From NCBI GenBank assembly GCA_050734915.1, contig JBOHUX010000016.1:1-23349 (forward strand): a DNA stretch of 23,349 bases, written 5' to 3'. Both the position numbers and the translations under genes were made by a program. The notes beneath the pieces were generated by a model. The model searched no databases and was not told the DNA's origin. It was given only the letters and a program-made list of their open reading frames with translations. Source of the DNA: JBOHUX01 sp050734915 (lineage in GTDB: Bacteria > Chloroflexota > Dormibacteria > Dormibacterales > Dormibacteraceae). Positions 15,013 through 22,100 of the stretch are shown piece after piece (position 1 is the stretch's first letter; the number at the start of each line of letters is the position of its first letter).

Positions 15013-15150
15013 TCAGCGGTGGCCGGTGTCGTCGTTCGCCTCGGCCGGGTCGGCGAGGCGGTCGAACACCCAGTAGACACCGAAAAGGGAGAGCGCGAGC
15101 AGGCCGAGCACGATTGCCACGGGCAGGTACCAGGCAGGCCAGGAGGACAT
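15013..15150 (-). CDS. Small single-span membrane protein (45 aa), unknown function
   Basis: The minus strand between leuS and the EamA gene encodes 45 residues: SSWPAWYLPVAIVLGLLAL, SLFGVYWVFDRLADPAEAN and a polar end DDTGHR. Residues 8-28 form one clear hydrophobic segment bounded by Trp/Tyr, with an acidic C-terminal tail. ATG 15150 is preceded by GGAG with a 5-nt spacer (atagactggagtcgaATG), which supports real translation. It ends 55 nt before the leuS start on the same strand, so the two may be cotranscribed. I do not recognise a family; it resembles small membrane subunits or regulators in general composition only. Confidence 0.6.
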   Translation of the reverse strand: MSSWPAWYLPVAIVLGLLALSLFGVYWVFDRLADPAEANDDTGHR

Positions 15151-15193
15151 TCGACTCCAGTCTATCCGGCTCCCCGGTGGCCCGTTCCGGCTG

Positions 15194-16087
15194 CTACCCG
15201 GCTCGTGAGCTGGATCGGACCGTGCGCTGCCGCCCCAAAGTCTCGTGCCCGACGATGGCGCCCAGCAGCAGCGCCGCCCCCAGTGCCTGCACGGCCCCCA
15301 GCCTCTGGCCGGCCAGGATGACCGCGAACAGGAGCGCCCAGGCGGGCTCCAGGGTCATGATGACCGCCGTGCGGGTGGCCGTCAGGTGCGTCTGGGCCCA
15401 CGTCTGGGCGAAGATCGCGAGGGCGCTCGCGAAGACGGCCGTGACGGCGATCGCGAACCAGACCGCCGGTCCCGGTGGCGGAAAGCCGGCCGCGCCCAGG
15501 GCTCCCCAGCCGACGTGGGTGGCGCCGCCCAGCCCGCCGATGGTGACGAAGACGAGCGCGGTCACCGCCAGTTGGACCAGCGCCAGGTCGGCCGGCGGCA
15601 GGCCCGGCGCCCAGCGACCGAGGAGGACGATCTGGAGGGCGAACGCGGCGGCGGAGATGACGACGAGGGCCTCGCCGAGCGCGGCGCCGCCGCCTTCGAA
15701 ACCGGTCAGCAGGAGCGTCCCCAGGAGGGCGACGAGGACGGCGACGACCGTCCGGCGCGGGACCTGCCGCCCGAACGATCGCTCCAGCACCGGCGTGAAG
15801 ACCACGAAGAGCCCGGTCAGGAGGCCCGCCGTGCCCGGGCTGGTGAAGTTGAGCCCGACCGTCTGGGAGAGGTAGCCGGCCGCCAGCGCGAGCCCGACCA
15901 GGCTTCCCACCTTGAGGACCCGGAGCGAGGGCCGGCGGTGAAGGATGAGTGCCATCACGGCGACCGCGACCGCGAACCGGATGGCGAGGAACGGAACCGT
16001 CGGGTAGTGTGAGATGGCGTCCTTGACGAGGACGAAGGTCCAGCCCCAAACGGCGGTGACCGCGATCAGGAGGAGGACGTAGATCAG
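15194..16087 (-). CDS. EamA-family (DMT superfamily) transporter, probable CTG start
   Basis: The protein has about ten hydrophobic segments in two EamA repeats. The first begins LIYVLLLIAVTAVWGWTFVL and VKDAISHYPTVPFLAIRFAV; later come SQTVGLNFTSPGTAGLLTGLF and TRTAVIMTLEPAWALLFAVI, a typical EamA motif. Such transporters export metabolites, often amino acids; the substrate is unknown. The first membrane segment is upstream of the first in-frame GTG (15958) and no ATG, GTG or TTG exists further up, so I infer a CTG start at 16087, with GAGGTG (16093-16098) 5 nt upstream. This gives 297 residues, the normal family size. Its start codon shares base 16087 with the divergent HIT gene. Confidence 0.85.
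   Translation of the reverse strand: MIYVLLLIAVTAVWGWTFVLVKDAISHYPTVPFLAIRFAVAVAVMALILHRRPSLRVLKVGSLVGLALAAGYLSQTVGLNFTSPGTAGLLTGLFVVFTPVLERSFGRQVPRRTVVAVLVALLGTLLLTGFEGGGAALGEALVVISAAAFALQIVLLGRWAPGLPPADLALVQLAVTALVFVTIGGLGGATHVGWGALGAAGFPPPGPAVWFAIAVTAVFASALAIFAQTWAQTHLTATRTAVIMTLEPAWALLFAVILAGQRLGAVQALGAALLLGAIVGHETLGRQRTVRSSSRAG
16068..16077 (+). promoter_or_regulatory. Strong Shine-Dalgarno of the HIT gene, inside the EamA gene
   Basis: AGGAGGAGGA lies 9 nt before the GTG at 16087 and fixes that start. On the other strand the same bases encode Leu/Val codons (VLLL) of the first EamA membrane segment, so one stretch serves as ribosome binding site on one strand and protein code on the other. 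Confidence 0.75.
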
Positions 16088-16584
16088 TGGAGCACCTCTT
16101 CGCGCCCTGGCGCATGGAGTACGTCGGCGCCGGATCCGAGCCGGGCTGCCTCTTCTGCCGGGTGCTCGAGCCCCGGCCCGAGCCGAATCCCGATGCCGAC
16201 CGGCGGAACCTGGTCGTCTGGCGCCCCCCGGGCGCCGTGGTCCTGCTCAACCGCTTCCCGTACAACAACGGCCATCTCCTGATCGCGCCCGCGGCTCACG
16301 TCGCCAGCCCGGCCGACCTCGAGGACGGCGAGGCGCTGGATCTGATGCGCGCGCTCCGGACCGCCCTCCGGGTGATCGAGGCAGAGATGAAGCCGGCCGG
16401 GTTCAACGTGGGGGCCAACCTGGGTCGGGCGGCGGGAGCCGGCATCCCCGACCATGCTCACCTGCATGTCGTGCCGCGATGGGACGGGGACACCAACTTC
16501 ATGCCCGTGCTGGCGGAGGCGAAGGTGGTCAACGAGCATCTGGATCGGAGCTGGGACAGGATCTCCGCCGCCTTCGCCCGCTGA
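16087..16584 (+). CDS. HIT-family nucleotide hydrolase/phosphorylase
   Basis: HIT proteins hydrolyse or phosphorolyse nucleotide adducts such as Ap4A through a nucleotidyl-His intermediate. The 165-residue protein has the N-terminus EHLFAPWRMEYV common in actinobacterial-type Ap4A phosphorylase-like members, a zinc-type CLFC (21-24), the NNGHLLIAPAAH segment (60-71) and the histidine triad DHAHLHVVPRW (His123, His125, His127; His125 expected to be the nucleophile). GTG 16087 is preceded by a very strong AGGAGGAGGA. The start overlaps the divergent EamA start by one base. The 3' end faces the acyl-CoA dehydrogenase gene across 34 nt. Confidence 0.92.
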   Translation: MEHLFAPWRMEYVGAGSEPGCLFCRVLEPRPEPNPDADRRNLVVWRPPGAVVLLNRFPYNNGHLLIAPAAHVASPADLEDGEALDLMRALRTALRVIEAEMKPAGFNVGANLGRAAGAGIPDHAHLHVVPRWDGDTNFMPVLAEAKVVNEHLDRSWDRISAAFAR

Positions 16585-16618
16585 GCGGGGCGCCCGAAGA
16601 GGGCCCGGCCGGTGCCCG

Positions 16619-17752
16619 TCACAGCCCGTAGGTCTTGGCGATGATCTCCTTCATGATCTCATCCGTGCCCGCCGCGATCCGGCCCAGGCGGGCGTCGCGC
16701 CATGCCCGCTCGACCGGGAACTCGCGCATGTAGCCGTGGCCGCCGAGAATCTGGATGGCCTCGTCCGCCACCTCGACGGCGACCTGGGTTGCGATCAGCT
16801 TGGCCTGTGATATCTCGCGCACGGGGTACTCACCGGTGTCCCAGCGGCGGGCGGTCTCGTAGACGAAGGCCCGGATGGTGGCGATCTTGGTCCCCATGTC
16901 GACCAGCCGGTGCTTGATGACCTGGAGTTCCGAGATAGGGCTGCCGAAGGCGGGCCGGTCCTTGGCGTACTGGAGCGCGAATTCGAATACGGCGGCCGCG
17001 CCCGCCACCGCGCCGCAGGCGGCGATCAGCCGCTCCCCCTGGAGCTCCCACATCAGGTTCTTGAAGCCCTCGCCCTCGGCTCCGACCATGTTCGACGCCG
17101 GCACCCGGCAGCCTTCGAAGATCAGCTCGGCGGTGTCAGATGAGTGCATGCCCAGCTTCTCGAGGGTCCGCCCCACCTCGAAGCCGGACCTCCCGCGCTC
17201 GACCACGAAGAGGGAGAATCCGCCCCGGCCTGCCTCCCGGTCCGTCCTGGCCACCACCAGCGCCCAGCTACAGCGGGCGCCGTTGGTGATGAAGGTCTTG
17301 CGCCCGTCGATCACGAAGTGATCCCCGTCACGCCGGGCGGTGGTCTCGATCGCCGCCACGTCGGAGCCGGCGCCGGGCTCGGTGATGGCGAGCGAGGCGA
17401 TGGCCTCCCCCTCGATGGCGGGGGTCACGAACATCCGCCGCTGCTCCTCGGTTCCGAACCGGAAGACGGGCGGGGTCGCCATCTCCGCCTGCACCGCGAC
17501 CGCCATCCCGAGGCCGCCGGAATGGATGCGGGCCATCTCCTCGGCGAGGACGACCGCGCTGAAGTAGTCGCCACCCTGGCCCCCGTACTCGGTCGGATAG
17601 CGCAGACCCAGAAATCCAAGCTCCCCCATGCGCCGCATGATGGAGTCTGGAAAGGTGGTCCTCTCCCATGCCTCCAGGTGCGGCGCGACCTCCTTCTCGA
17701 GGAACCGCCGGAGATGCTGCCTCAGCTCCTCGTGGGCATCGGTGAAGTACAT
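16619..17752 (-). CDS. Acyl-CoA dehydrogenase, isovaleryl/long-chain-type active site
   Basis: FAD-dependent acyl-CoA dehydrogenases oxidise acyl-CoA to enoyl-CoA. The 377-residue protein has the complete fold: N-terminal helices, the mid beta domain with LAITEPGAGSDVAAIETTAR (121-140) and FITNGARCSWALVVART, then RPAFGSPISELQVIKHRL and the C-terminal ILGGHGYMREFPVERAWRDA. The position of the MCAD-type catalytic Glu (IYEGT) reads IAAGT near the end, so that Glu is absent. Glu240 in QGERLIAACG is placed where isovaleryl- and long-chain enzymes carry theirs. A branched-chain or long-chain substrate is therefore likely, but not provable here. TAGAAT lies 13 nt upstream of ATG 17752. No ETF genes are near. 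Confidence 0.93.
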   Translation of the reverse strand: MYFTDAHEELRQHLRRFLEKEVAPHLEAWERTTFPDSIMRRMGELGFLGLRYPTEYGGQGGDYFSAVVLAEEMARIHSGGLGMAVAVQAEMATPPVFRFGTEEQRRMFVTPAIEGEAIASLAITEPGAGSDVAAIETTARRDGDHFVIDGRKTFITNGARCSWALVVARTDREAGRGGFSLFVVERGRSGFEVGRTLEKLGMHSSDTAELIFEGCRVPASNMVGAEGEGFKNLMWELQGERLIAACGAVAGAAAVFEFALQYAKDRPAFGSPISELQVIKHRLVDMGTKIATIRAFVYETARRWDTGEYPVREISQAKLIATQVAVEVADEAIQILGGHGYMREFPVERAWRDARLGRIAAGTDEIMKEIIAKTYGL

Positions 17753-17765
17753 CGGGCTGGGCTCG

Positions 17766-17771
17766 ATTCTA
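17766..17771 (-). promoter_or_regulatory. Candidate -10 box (TAGAAT) for the acyl-CoA dehydrogenase gene
   Basis: TAGAAT on the minus strand ends 13 nt before ATG 17752, implying a leader of about 7 nt without room for a Shine-Dalgarno. A 7-bp inverted repeat (17776-17797) lies directly upstream and could be an operator or part of the -35 region. No canonical -35 hexamer is present. Confidence 0.35.
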
Positions 17772-17775
17772 GGAG

Positions 17776-17797
17776 CCGGGGGTCACCCACCCCCCGG
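17776..17797. repeat. 7-bp perfect inverted repeat upstream of the acyl-CoA dehydrogenase gene
   Basis: CCGGGGG and CCCCCGG are separated by 8 nt (tcacccac). Position just upstream of a -10-like box suggests an operator, but in G+C-rich DNA such repeats also arise by chance. No T run follows on either strand, so a terminator is unlikely. Confidence 0.35.
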
Positions 17798-18114
17798 AAT
17801 CCCCGACCTCCCGACGATCCCCTTCACCCCACGGGATCGCGGAGGCCCGGACGTGCCGCCCGGTCGCGCACCGCCCGGTGCGTTCCCTTCCTTGCTCGTT
17901 CGCCTCAGCGACCTGCGGATTCCGTGGCGGCCGATCGACCTCTCCGAGACCTCCGCGGATACGCGTGTGTCGGCCCCAAGACGCGCCCCGCGGCCGTGCC
18001 GAACGTACGTGGGGTATGATTCCGGAGGTCTCACGGGGCGGGTTCCCCATTTCTCTTGGATTCACACGCGCGTCCTTTCCTCGGCGGCCCGCCGGTCGCC
18101 TGGGATTCCCATTT
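17798..18114. other. Intergenic region upstream of the bS22 gene
   Basis: I find no convincing gene here on either strand; the open frames have arginine/proline-rich shadow composition. The one notable element is TATGAT (18015-18020), a -10-like box that would give the bS22 mRNA a leader of about 100 nt. The 3' part (18045-18112) is locally less G+C-rich. No recognised leader peptide or riboswitch is visible. Confidence 0.4.
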
Positions 18115-18125
18115 GAGGAGATGGC

Positions 18126-18224
18126 TTGGGTTCGGTAATCAAGAAGCGGCGCAAGAAGATGCGCAAGCACAAGCACAAGAAGATGCTCAAGAAGACCCGG
18201 TGGCAGCGCCGGGCGCACGCCTAG
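18126..18224 (+). CDS. bS22-type small ribosomal protein (AURKAIP1/COX24 domain), 32 aa
   Basis: The 32-residue, extremely basic protein reads GSVIKKRRKKMRKHKHKK then MLKKTRWQRRAHA. It matches the conserved pattern of the actinobacterial AURKAIP1/COX24 family (GSVIKKRRKRM...KLLRKTR.QRRK), identified as 30S protein bS22. The start is TTG 18126 with GAGGAG (18115-18120) 5 nt upstream. An ATG at 18121 opens only a five-codon frame. The gene is short enough to be missed by common length cut-offs. It stands alone, 61 nt before the end of the convergent PLD gene. Confidence 0.88.
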   Translation: MGSVIKKRRKKMRKHKHKKMLKKTRWQRRAHA

Positions 18225-18284
18225 CCCGACGCTCGGGGCGCCCGACCCGGGCGCCTCACCGTTGACGAAGCCGGCGCGCGCCAT

Positions 18285-19274
18285 TCAGCCGGCCGCCGCC
18301 CAATCGAGATCGAAGCGCCGGCTGAACTCCTCGACGTCCGCCGGTGCGGTGACCTCGAGATCGAGCTCGTGGTTGGAACCGAGCCCGCTCCGGCTCCAGT
18401 TCGCCGACCCCACCACCAGCCGCCGGTCGAAGAGCCCCGCCTTGGCGTGAAGCTTGGTCCCGGCCGCGGCGGGATACCAGCGAACCGGCACCCCTCCCGC
18501 CCTGAGAAGCTGATAGGTTGGCCGGTTCACGTCCTGGTTGGGATCGAGGAGCACCCGGACGTCCAGCCCTCCCCGCGCGGCGATCGCCAGCGCCGCGATC
18601 ACCTCGGGATCCGTGAGCGCGAAGACCTCCGCGCGGATACGGCGCCGGGCGCGGGCCAGATCCCCTTCGAGCAGGGCCCGGATGCCCTCGCCGGGCGCCG
18701 TCTGGGCGACCTCGGCGGCATCTCCCGGCGGCTCCGGCAGCGGCGCCGGACTTCCGCCCGCCAGTCGCCAGTCCTGGAGGAAGATGGCGCCCAGCCTCGC
18801 CACCGGCCGGGCGGCCCGGACCTCGACCGCATAGTCGTGGTTCAGGCGACTGGTGACGCCCCAGTTCATGCCGCCTGCGAGAGCCACCCCGTCCGCGATC
18901 AGCAGCTTGACGTGGTCGATCTGATGAAGCCTGTCATCGACGGGGTAGGGACGCACCGGCAATCCCTTGCCACGAAGCCGCGCCGCGGTGGCCCTGCTGA
19001 CGCCGACGGTGGGGTCGTAGACGAGCCGGACGTCCGCCCCCCGGCGGCGGGCCGCCAGCAAGCTGGCGGCGAGGTCGGGCCGGCCGAACTCGTACATCTC
19101 CACCCAGACCCGTCCCCGGGCACCGGCGAGGAGCCGGTCGACCGCCGAGAAAACGGCCTGGTCCTGCCACAGACGCCAGGTGCCCGGGGCCGGCGCCGGG
19201 GCGCGGACGGCCGCCTCGACCGAGGTCGAGCAGGCGCAGCAGGCGAGCCCCAGAAGGCAGGCGAGAAACCTCAC
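18285..19274 (-). CDS. Phospholipase D-like (HKD) lipoprotein
   Basis: The 329-residue protein carries two PLD-type HxKxxxxD motifs: HVKLLIADG (His121, Lys123, Asp128) followed by GGMNWG, and HAKAGLFD (His276, Lys278, Asp283) followed by GSANWS. Two such motifs form one active site, so a functional phosphodiesterase is expected. The substrate could be phospholipid or nucleic acid; cardiolipin synthase-like enzymes and nucleases share this layout. The N-terminus MRFLACLLGLACCACSTSVE is a lipoprotein signal with several candidate lipobox cysteines (residues 12-15), placing it outside the membrane. ATG 19274 is used. The gap 19275-19569 to the ABC genes holds only a -10-like TAGACT at 19406-19411. 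Confidence 0.88.
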   Translation of the reverse strand: MRFLACLLGLACCACSTSVEAAVRAPAPAPGTWRLWQDQAVFSAVDRLLAGARGRVWVEMYEFGRPDLAASLLAARRRGADVRLVYDPTVGVSRATAARLRGKGLPVRPYPVDDRLHQIDHVKLLIADGVALAGGMNWGVTSRLNHDYAVEVRAARPVARLGAIFLQDWRLAGGSPAPLPEPPGDAAEVAQTAPGEGIRALLEGDLARARRRIRAEVFALTDPEVIAALAIAARGGLDVRVLLDPNQDVNRPTYQLLRAGGVPVRWYPAAAGTKLHAKAGLFDRRLVVGSANWSRSGLGSNHELDLEVTAPADVEEFSRRFDLDWAAAG

Positions 19275-19569
19275 GGAGGAAGTCTTGAACAGGCGTTCGC
19301 GCGCGCCAACGCCGCCCGTTAAGGCGTCCCTGGACGGCTTCGGCGAGGCGGGCCCCGCACGGTCGCCGGGGCCGACCCCTCCCTGCGCGGGGGTGCGGGG
19401 ACGCTTAGACTACCCCGACCGGTGCCGCACGCGCGCTCCCGCGGGCCAGGATGGACCGGGTCCGGACGCCGATCGGTGAGATCCGCGCCGGGACCCCGAA
19501 CCCGGGATCAGGAATCGCCGGGCGGCATCTCGAGGCCGGCCCGATGTGACAGAAGGAGGGCTTCGAGCC

Positions 19570-20568
19570 ATGAGCACGGTGGAACTCGACGGCGCCGCGG
19601 CCGCGACGGAGGCCCGGACGGTGATCGAGACGCGCGCCCTGCGCAGGGTCTTCAAGAGCCGCCAGGGCAGCGTGGAGGCGGTGGCAGGCGTCGACCTCGG
19701 CGTCCTGGCCGGGGAGATCTTCGGCTTCCTGGGCCCCAACGGCGCGGGCAAGACGACCACGCTGAGGATGCTGGCGACCCTGCTGCCACCGACCAGCGGC
19801 GACGCCACCGTGGCCGGCTTCGACCTCCGGCGCCAGCCGAACCGGGTGCGGGAGCGGATCGGGTACGTCGGCCAGCGCGGGGGCACCGACCCCCAGATCA
19901 GCGGCCGGACGGAGCTCGTCTTCCAGGGTTCCCTCTACGGGATGTCGACCGCCGAGGCGAGGAGCCGGGCCGCGGGCCTGCTGACCATGCTCGAGCTCGG
20001 CGACTGCGCCGACCGCAAGACGTCCACCTACTCCGGTGGCCAGCGCCGCCGCCTCGACATCGCCCTCGGGCTCATGCACGGCCCGGAGCTGCTCTTTCTC
20101 GACGAGCCCACGACGGGCCTCGACCCGCAGAGCCGGGCGCACCTCTGGGACGAGGTGCGCCGGCTGCGCCAGATCGGGACCACCATCTTCCTGACCACCC
20201 ACTACCTGGAGGAGGCGGACGCCCTCTGCGACCGCCTCGCCATCATCGACCACGGGCGCATCGTGGCCGAGGGGACGCCCGACGAGCTGAAGCGCCAGAT
20301 CGCCGGCGACGTGGTCACGGTCGGCGTCGGAGGCGACCGGCAGGCCGCGTTCCAGCTCCTCAATTCGCAGGCCTTCGTCCGCGAGGCGAGCATCGAGGAG
20401 GACGCCGTCAGGCTCTACGTGGAGCGGGGCGAGAGCGCCATGCCCGCCATCCTCCGCCTGCTCGACGGCGCCGGCCTGGAGCTGACCACCATCTCGTTCA
20501 CGCGACCCAGCCTCGACGACGTGTTCCTCCGCCAGACCGGCCGCTCACTTCGGGAGCCGGCGGCGTGA
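19570..20568 (+). CDS. ABC exporter ATP-binding protein (DrrA-like)
   Basis: The 332-residue protein is a complete ABC ATPase: Walker A GPNGAGKTT (55-63), Q-loop GYVGQRGG (98-105), signature YSGGQRRRLDIA (154-165), Walker B LLFLDEPTTGLDP (174-186), and H-loop His211 in LTTHYLEEAD. The C-terminal extension with GTPDELKRQIAGD and SFTRPSLDDVFLRQTGRSL is the DrrA/NodI-type regulatory domain of ABC-2 drug and polysaccharide exporters. ATG 19570 is preceded by GGAGGG with 9-nt spacing and is preferred over an in-frame GTG at 19546. The permease follows after 28 nt. Substrate unknown; drug or lipid export is usual for this type. Confidence 0.93.
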   Translation: MSTVELDGAAAATEARTVIETRALRRVFKSRQGSVEAVAGVDLGVLAGEIFGFLGPNGAGKTTTLRMLATLLPPTSGDATVAGFDLRRQPNRVRERIGYVGQRGGTDPQISGRTELVFQGSLYGMSTAEARSRAAGLLTMLELGDCADRKTSTYSGGQRRRLDIALGLMHGPELLFLDEPTTGLDPQSRAHLWDEVRRLRQIGTTIFLTTHYLEEADALCDRLAIIDHGRIVAEGTPDELKRQIAGDVVTVGVGGDRQAAFQLLNSQAFVREASIEEDAVRLYVERGESAMPAILRLLDGAGLELTTISFTRPSLDDVFLRQTGRSLREPAA

Positions 20569-20596
20569 TCGGGCGCCCCTCCCAGGGAGATCCGCG

Positions 20597-21358
20597 ATGA
20601 AGACTCTGCGCGATACCAGGCTGGTGTTCCAGCGCTATCTGGGCCTGTTCCTGGGCAACCCGACCTGGGTGGTGATCGGCGTCGTCCAGCCGCTCCTCTA
20701 CCTGCTCCTCTTCGCCCCCCTGCTCAAATCGATCGCCCACATGCGGGGGTTCCCGCCCGGGGGAGCCTACAACGTGTTCGTGCCGGGGCTCCTGATCCAG
20801 CTCGGGATGTTCGGGGCGTCGGGCGTCGGCTTCAGCCTGATCGCGGAGCTGAGGGGCGGCATCATCGAGCGGCTGCGGGTGACCCCGGTCAGCCGCGTGG
20901 CCATGCTGATGGGTCGGGCGCTCCGCGACATCCTGACGCTGCTCATCCAGTCGGTGATCCTGGTCGCGCTCTCCCTCCCGTTCGGGCTGAGGATCAACGC
21001 GATCGGCCTCCTGGTGGTCCTCGGCCTGGTGGCGCTGATCGGCCTCCTGATGGCCTCGCTCTCGTACGCGCTCGCGCTCTGGCTGCGGAGCGAGGACGCA
21101 TTCGCGCCCCTGCTCTTCACGGCGACGCTGCCGCTGCTCCTGCTCTCGGGCGTGCTGCTTCCGCTCACACTGGCGCCCGGCTGGCTCCAGGACATCGCGC
21201 TGGCCAACCCCCTCTCGTACGCCGTCAACGCCTCCCGGGCGGTCTTCAACAACGACCTCGGCGACGTCAGCGTTGTCAAGGGGGTGCTCATCATGGCCGT
21301 GCTGGCGGCGATCGCGGTGGTCGCGGCCGCGCGCTCCTTCGGCCGCGCCGTGGCTTGA
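20597..21358 (+). CDS. ABC-2 type exporter permease (DrrB-like)
   Basis: The 253-residue integral membrane protein has about six transmembrane segments. It shows the ABC-2 pattern: an N-terminal amphipathic part (LRDTRLVFQRYLGLFLGNPT), the cytoplasmic coupling region GGIIERLRVTPVSRVAMLMG, and the C-terminal LLLSGVLLPLTLAPGWLQDI plus NPLSYAVNASRAVF motif. It forms the channel of the exporter driven by the preceding ATPase, probably as homodimer with two ATPase copies. ATG 20597 has GGGAG at about 7-8 nt. The 3' end converges on the SAM hydrolase-like gene with 22 nt between. Confidence 0.92.
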   Translation: MKTLRDTRLVFQRYLGLFLGNPTWVVIGVVQPLLYLLLFAPLLKSIAHMRGFPPGGAYNVFVPGLLIQLGMFGASGVGFSLIAELRGGIIERLRVTPVSRVAMLMGRALRDILTLLIQSVILVALSLPFGLRINAIGLLVVLGLVALIGLLMASLSYALALWLRSEDAFAPLLFTATLPLLLLSGVLLPLTLAPGWLQDIALANPLSYAVNASRAVFNNDLGDVSVVKGVLIMAVLAAIAVVAAARSFGRAVA

Positions 21359-21380
21359 GAGGCCGGCCTGCGGGAGCCGG

Positions 21381-22100
21381 TCAGAGCACTTCCACGGGGT
21401 CGCCCGGGCGGGCGCCGAGAGTGTCGGCGGCGCGCGCCTGCCGCGCGCCCACCTCGACGTAGCCCATGCTGCCCAGGTAGCTGATCAGATCGCCCGGCGC
21501 CACCTCGCCGTAGGTGCCCACCACGGCGGTAACCGCGCGCCCGTTGATCCGCAACCCGCGCGGTGCGGAGCGGACGTTGGTGACGAGGTTGCCGAAGCCG
21601 TCCACCCAGACCACCGCCGGGCCCGCCGCCGGCAGGTGAACCAGCTCCCGCACCGGCTCGCCCATCTCCTCGATGGCCCGCCCCGCGGCCAGCGCGCCGG
21701 CCGCGGGTGCGAACACGTCCCGGCCCTCGAAGGTCGCCGAGGCCGTCACCGGGCGCGGCAGCACCACCGCCACGTCCGGCTCTCGGCCCTCCAGCACGAG
21801 GTCGAAGACCCCGTTGTCGGGGCCCACGTAGAAGGATCGCCCCACGGAAAGGGCAACGGCCCGCCGGGCGGTGCCGACACCGGGGTCGATGACCGCCAGG
21901 TGGATCGCCCCGGGCGAGAAGTGACGGGTCCCCGCCCAGACCATGAAGGTGGCGGCGCGGATGTCGAAGGGCGGGATGGTGTGGCTGACGTCGACCAGCG
22001 AGGCTTCCGGGCACTGGGCCAGCACCACCCCCTTCATGGCCGCCACATACGGGGAACCGGAACCGAAGTCGCTGCTGAGGGTGACCGGCGGGCGGCTCAC
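21381..22100 (-). CDS. SAM hydrolase / hydroxide adenosyltransferase family (DUF62) protein
   Basis: Members of this family use S-adenosylmethionine and water to give adenosine and methionine; fluorinases and chlorinases are distant relatives. The 239-residue protein has VTLSSDFGSGSPYVAAMKGV (6-25), VIDPGVGTARRAVA (70-83), FYVGPDNGVFDL and the C-terminal GFGNLVTNV. Of the Asp-Arg-His triad described for the hydrolases, Asp72 and Arg79 are present, but the His expected in TFHGRD is Glu125 (TFEGRD). The start is GTG 22100, whose GTGA overlaps the upstream stop by 4 nt; reading further upstream in this frame is a shadow of that gene. No halogenation genes are near, so a halogenase is not suggested. 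Confidence 0.88.
   Translation of the reverse strand: MSRPPVTLSSDFGSGSPYVAAMKGVVLAQCPEASLVDVSHTIPPFDIRAATFMVWAGTRHFSPGAIHLAVIDPGVGTARRAVALSVGRSFYVGPDNGVFDLVLEGREPDVAVVLPRPVTASATFEGRDVFAPAAGALAAGRAIEEMGEPVRELVHLPAAGPAVVWVDGFGNLVTNVRSAPRGLRINGRAVTAVVGTYGEVAPGDLISYLGSMGYVEVGARQARAADTLGARPGDPVEVL

Noticed and set aside
15162..16268. 368-codon minus-strand frame over the EamA gene
   Set aside because: It is Arg/Pro/Gly-rich without membrane segments; the overlapping frame has a complete EamA fold.
17878..18138. 86-codon frame upstream of bS22
   Set aside because: Composition is shadow-like and its end overlaps the bS22 Shine-Dalgarno and start in another frame; no homology pattern is recognised.
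21381..22100. Fluorinase or chlorinase
   Set aside because: No halogenation pathway genes nearby and the protein keeps the Asp/Arg pair of the hydrolases; the family name alone is not evidence of halogenation.
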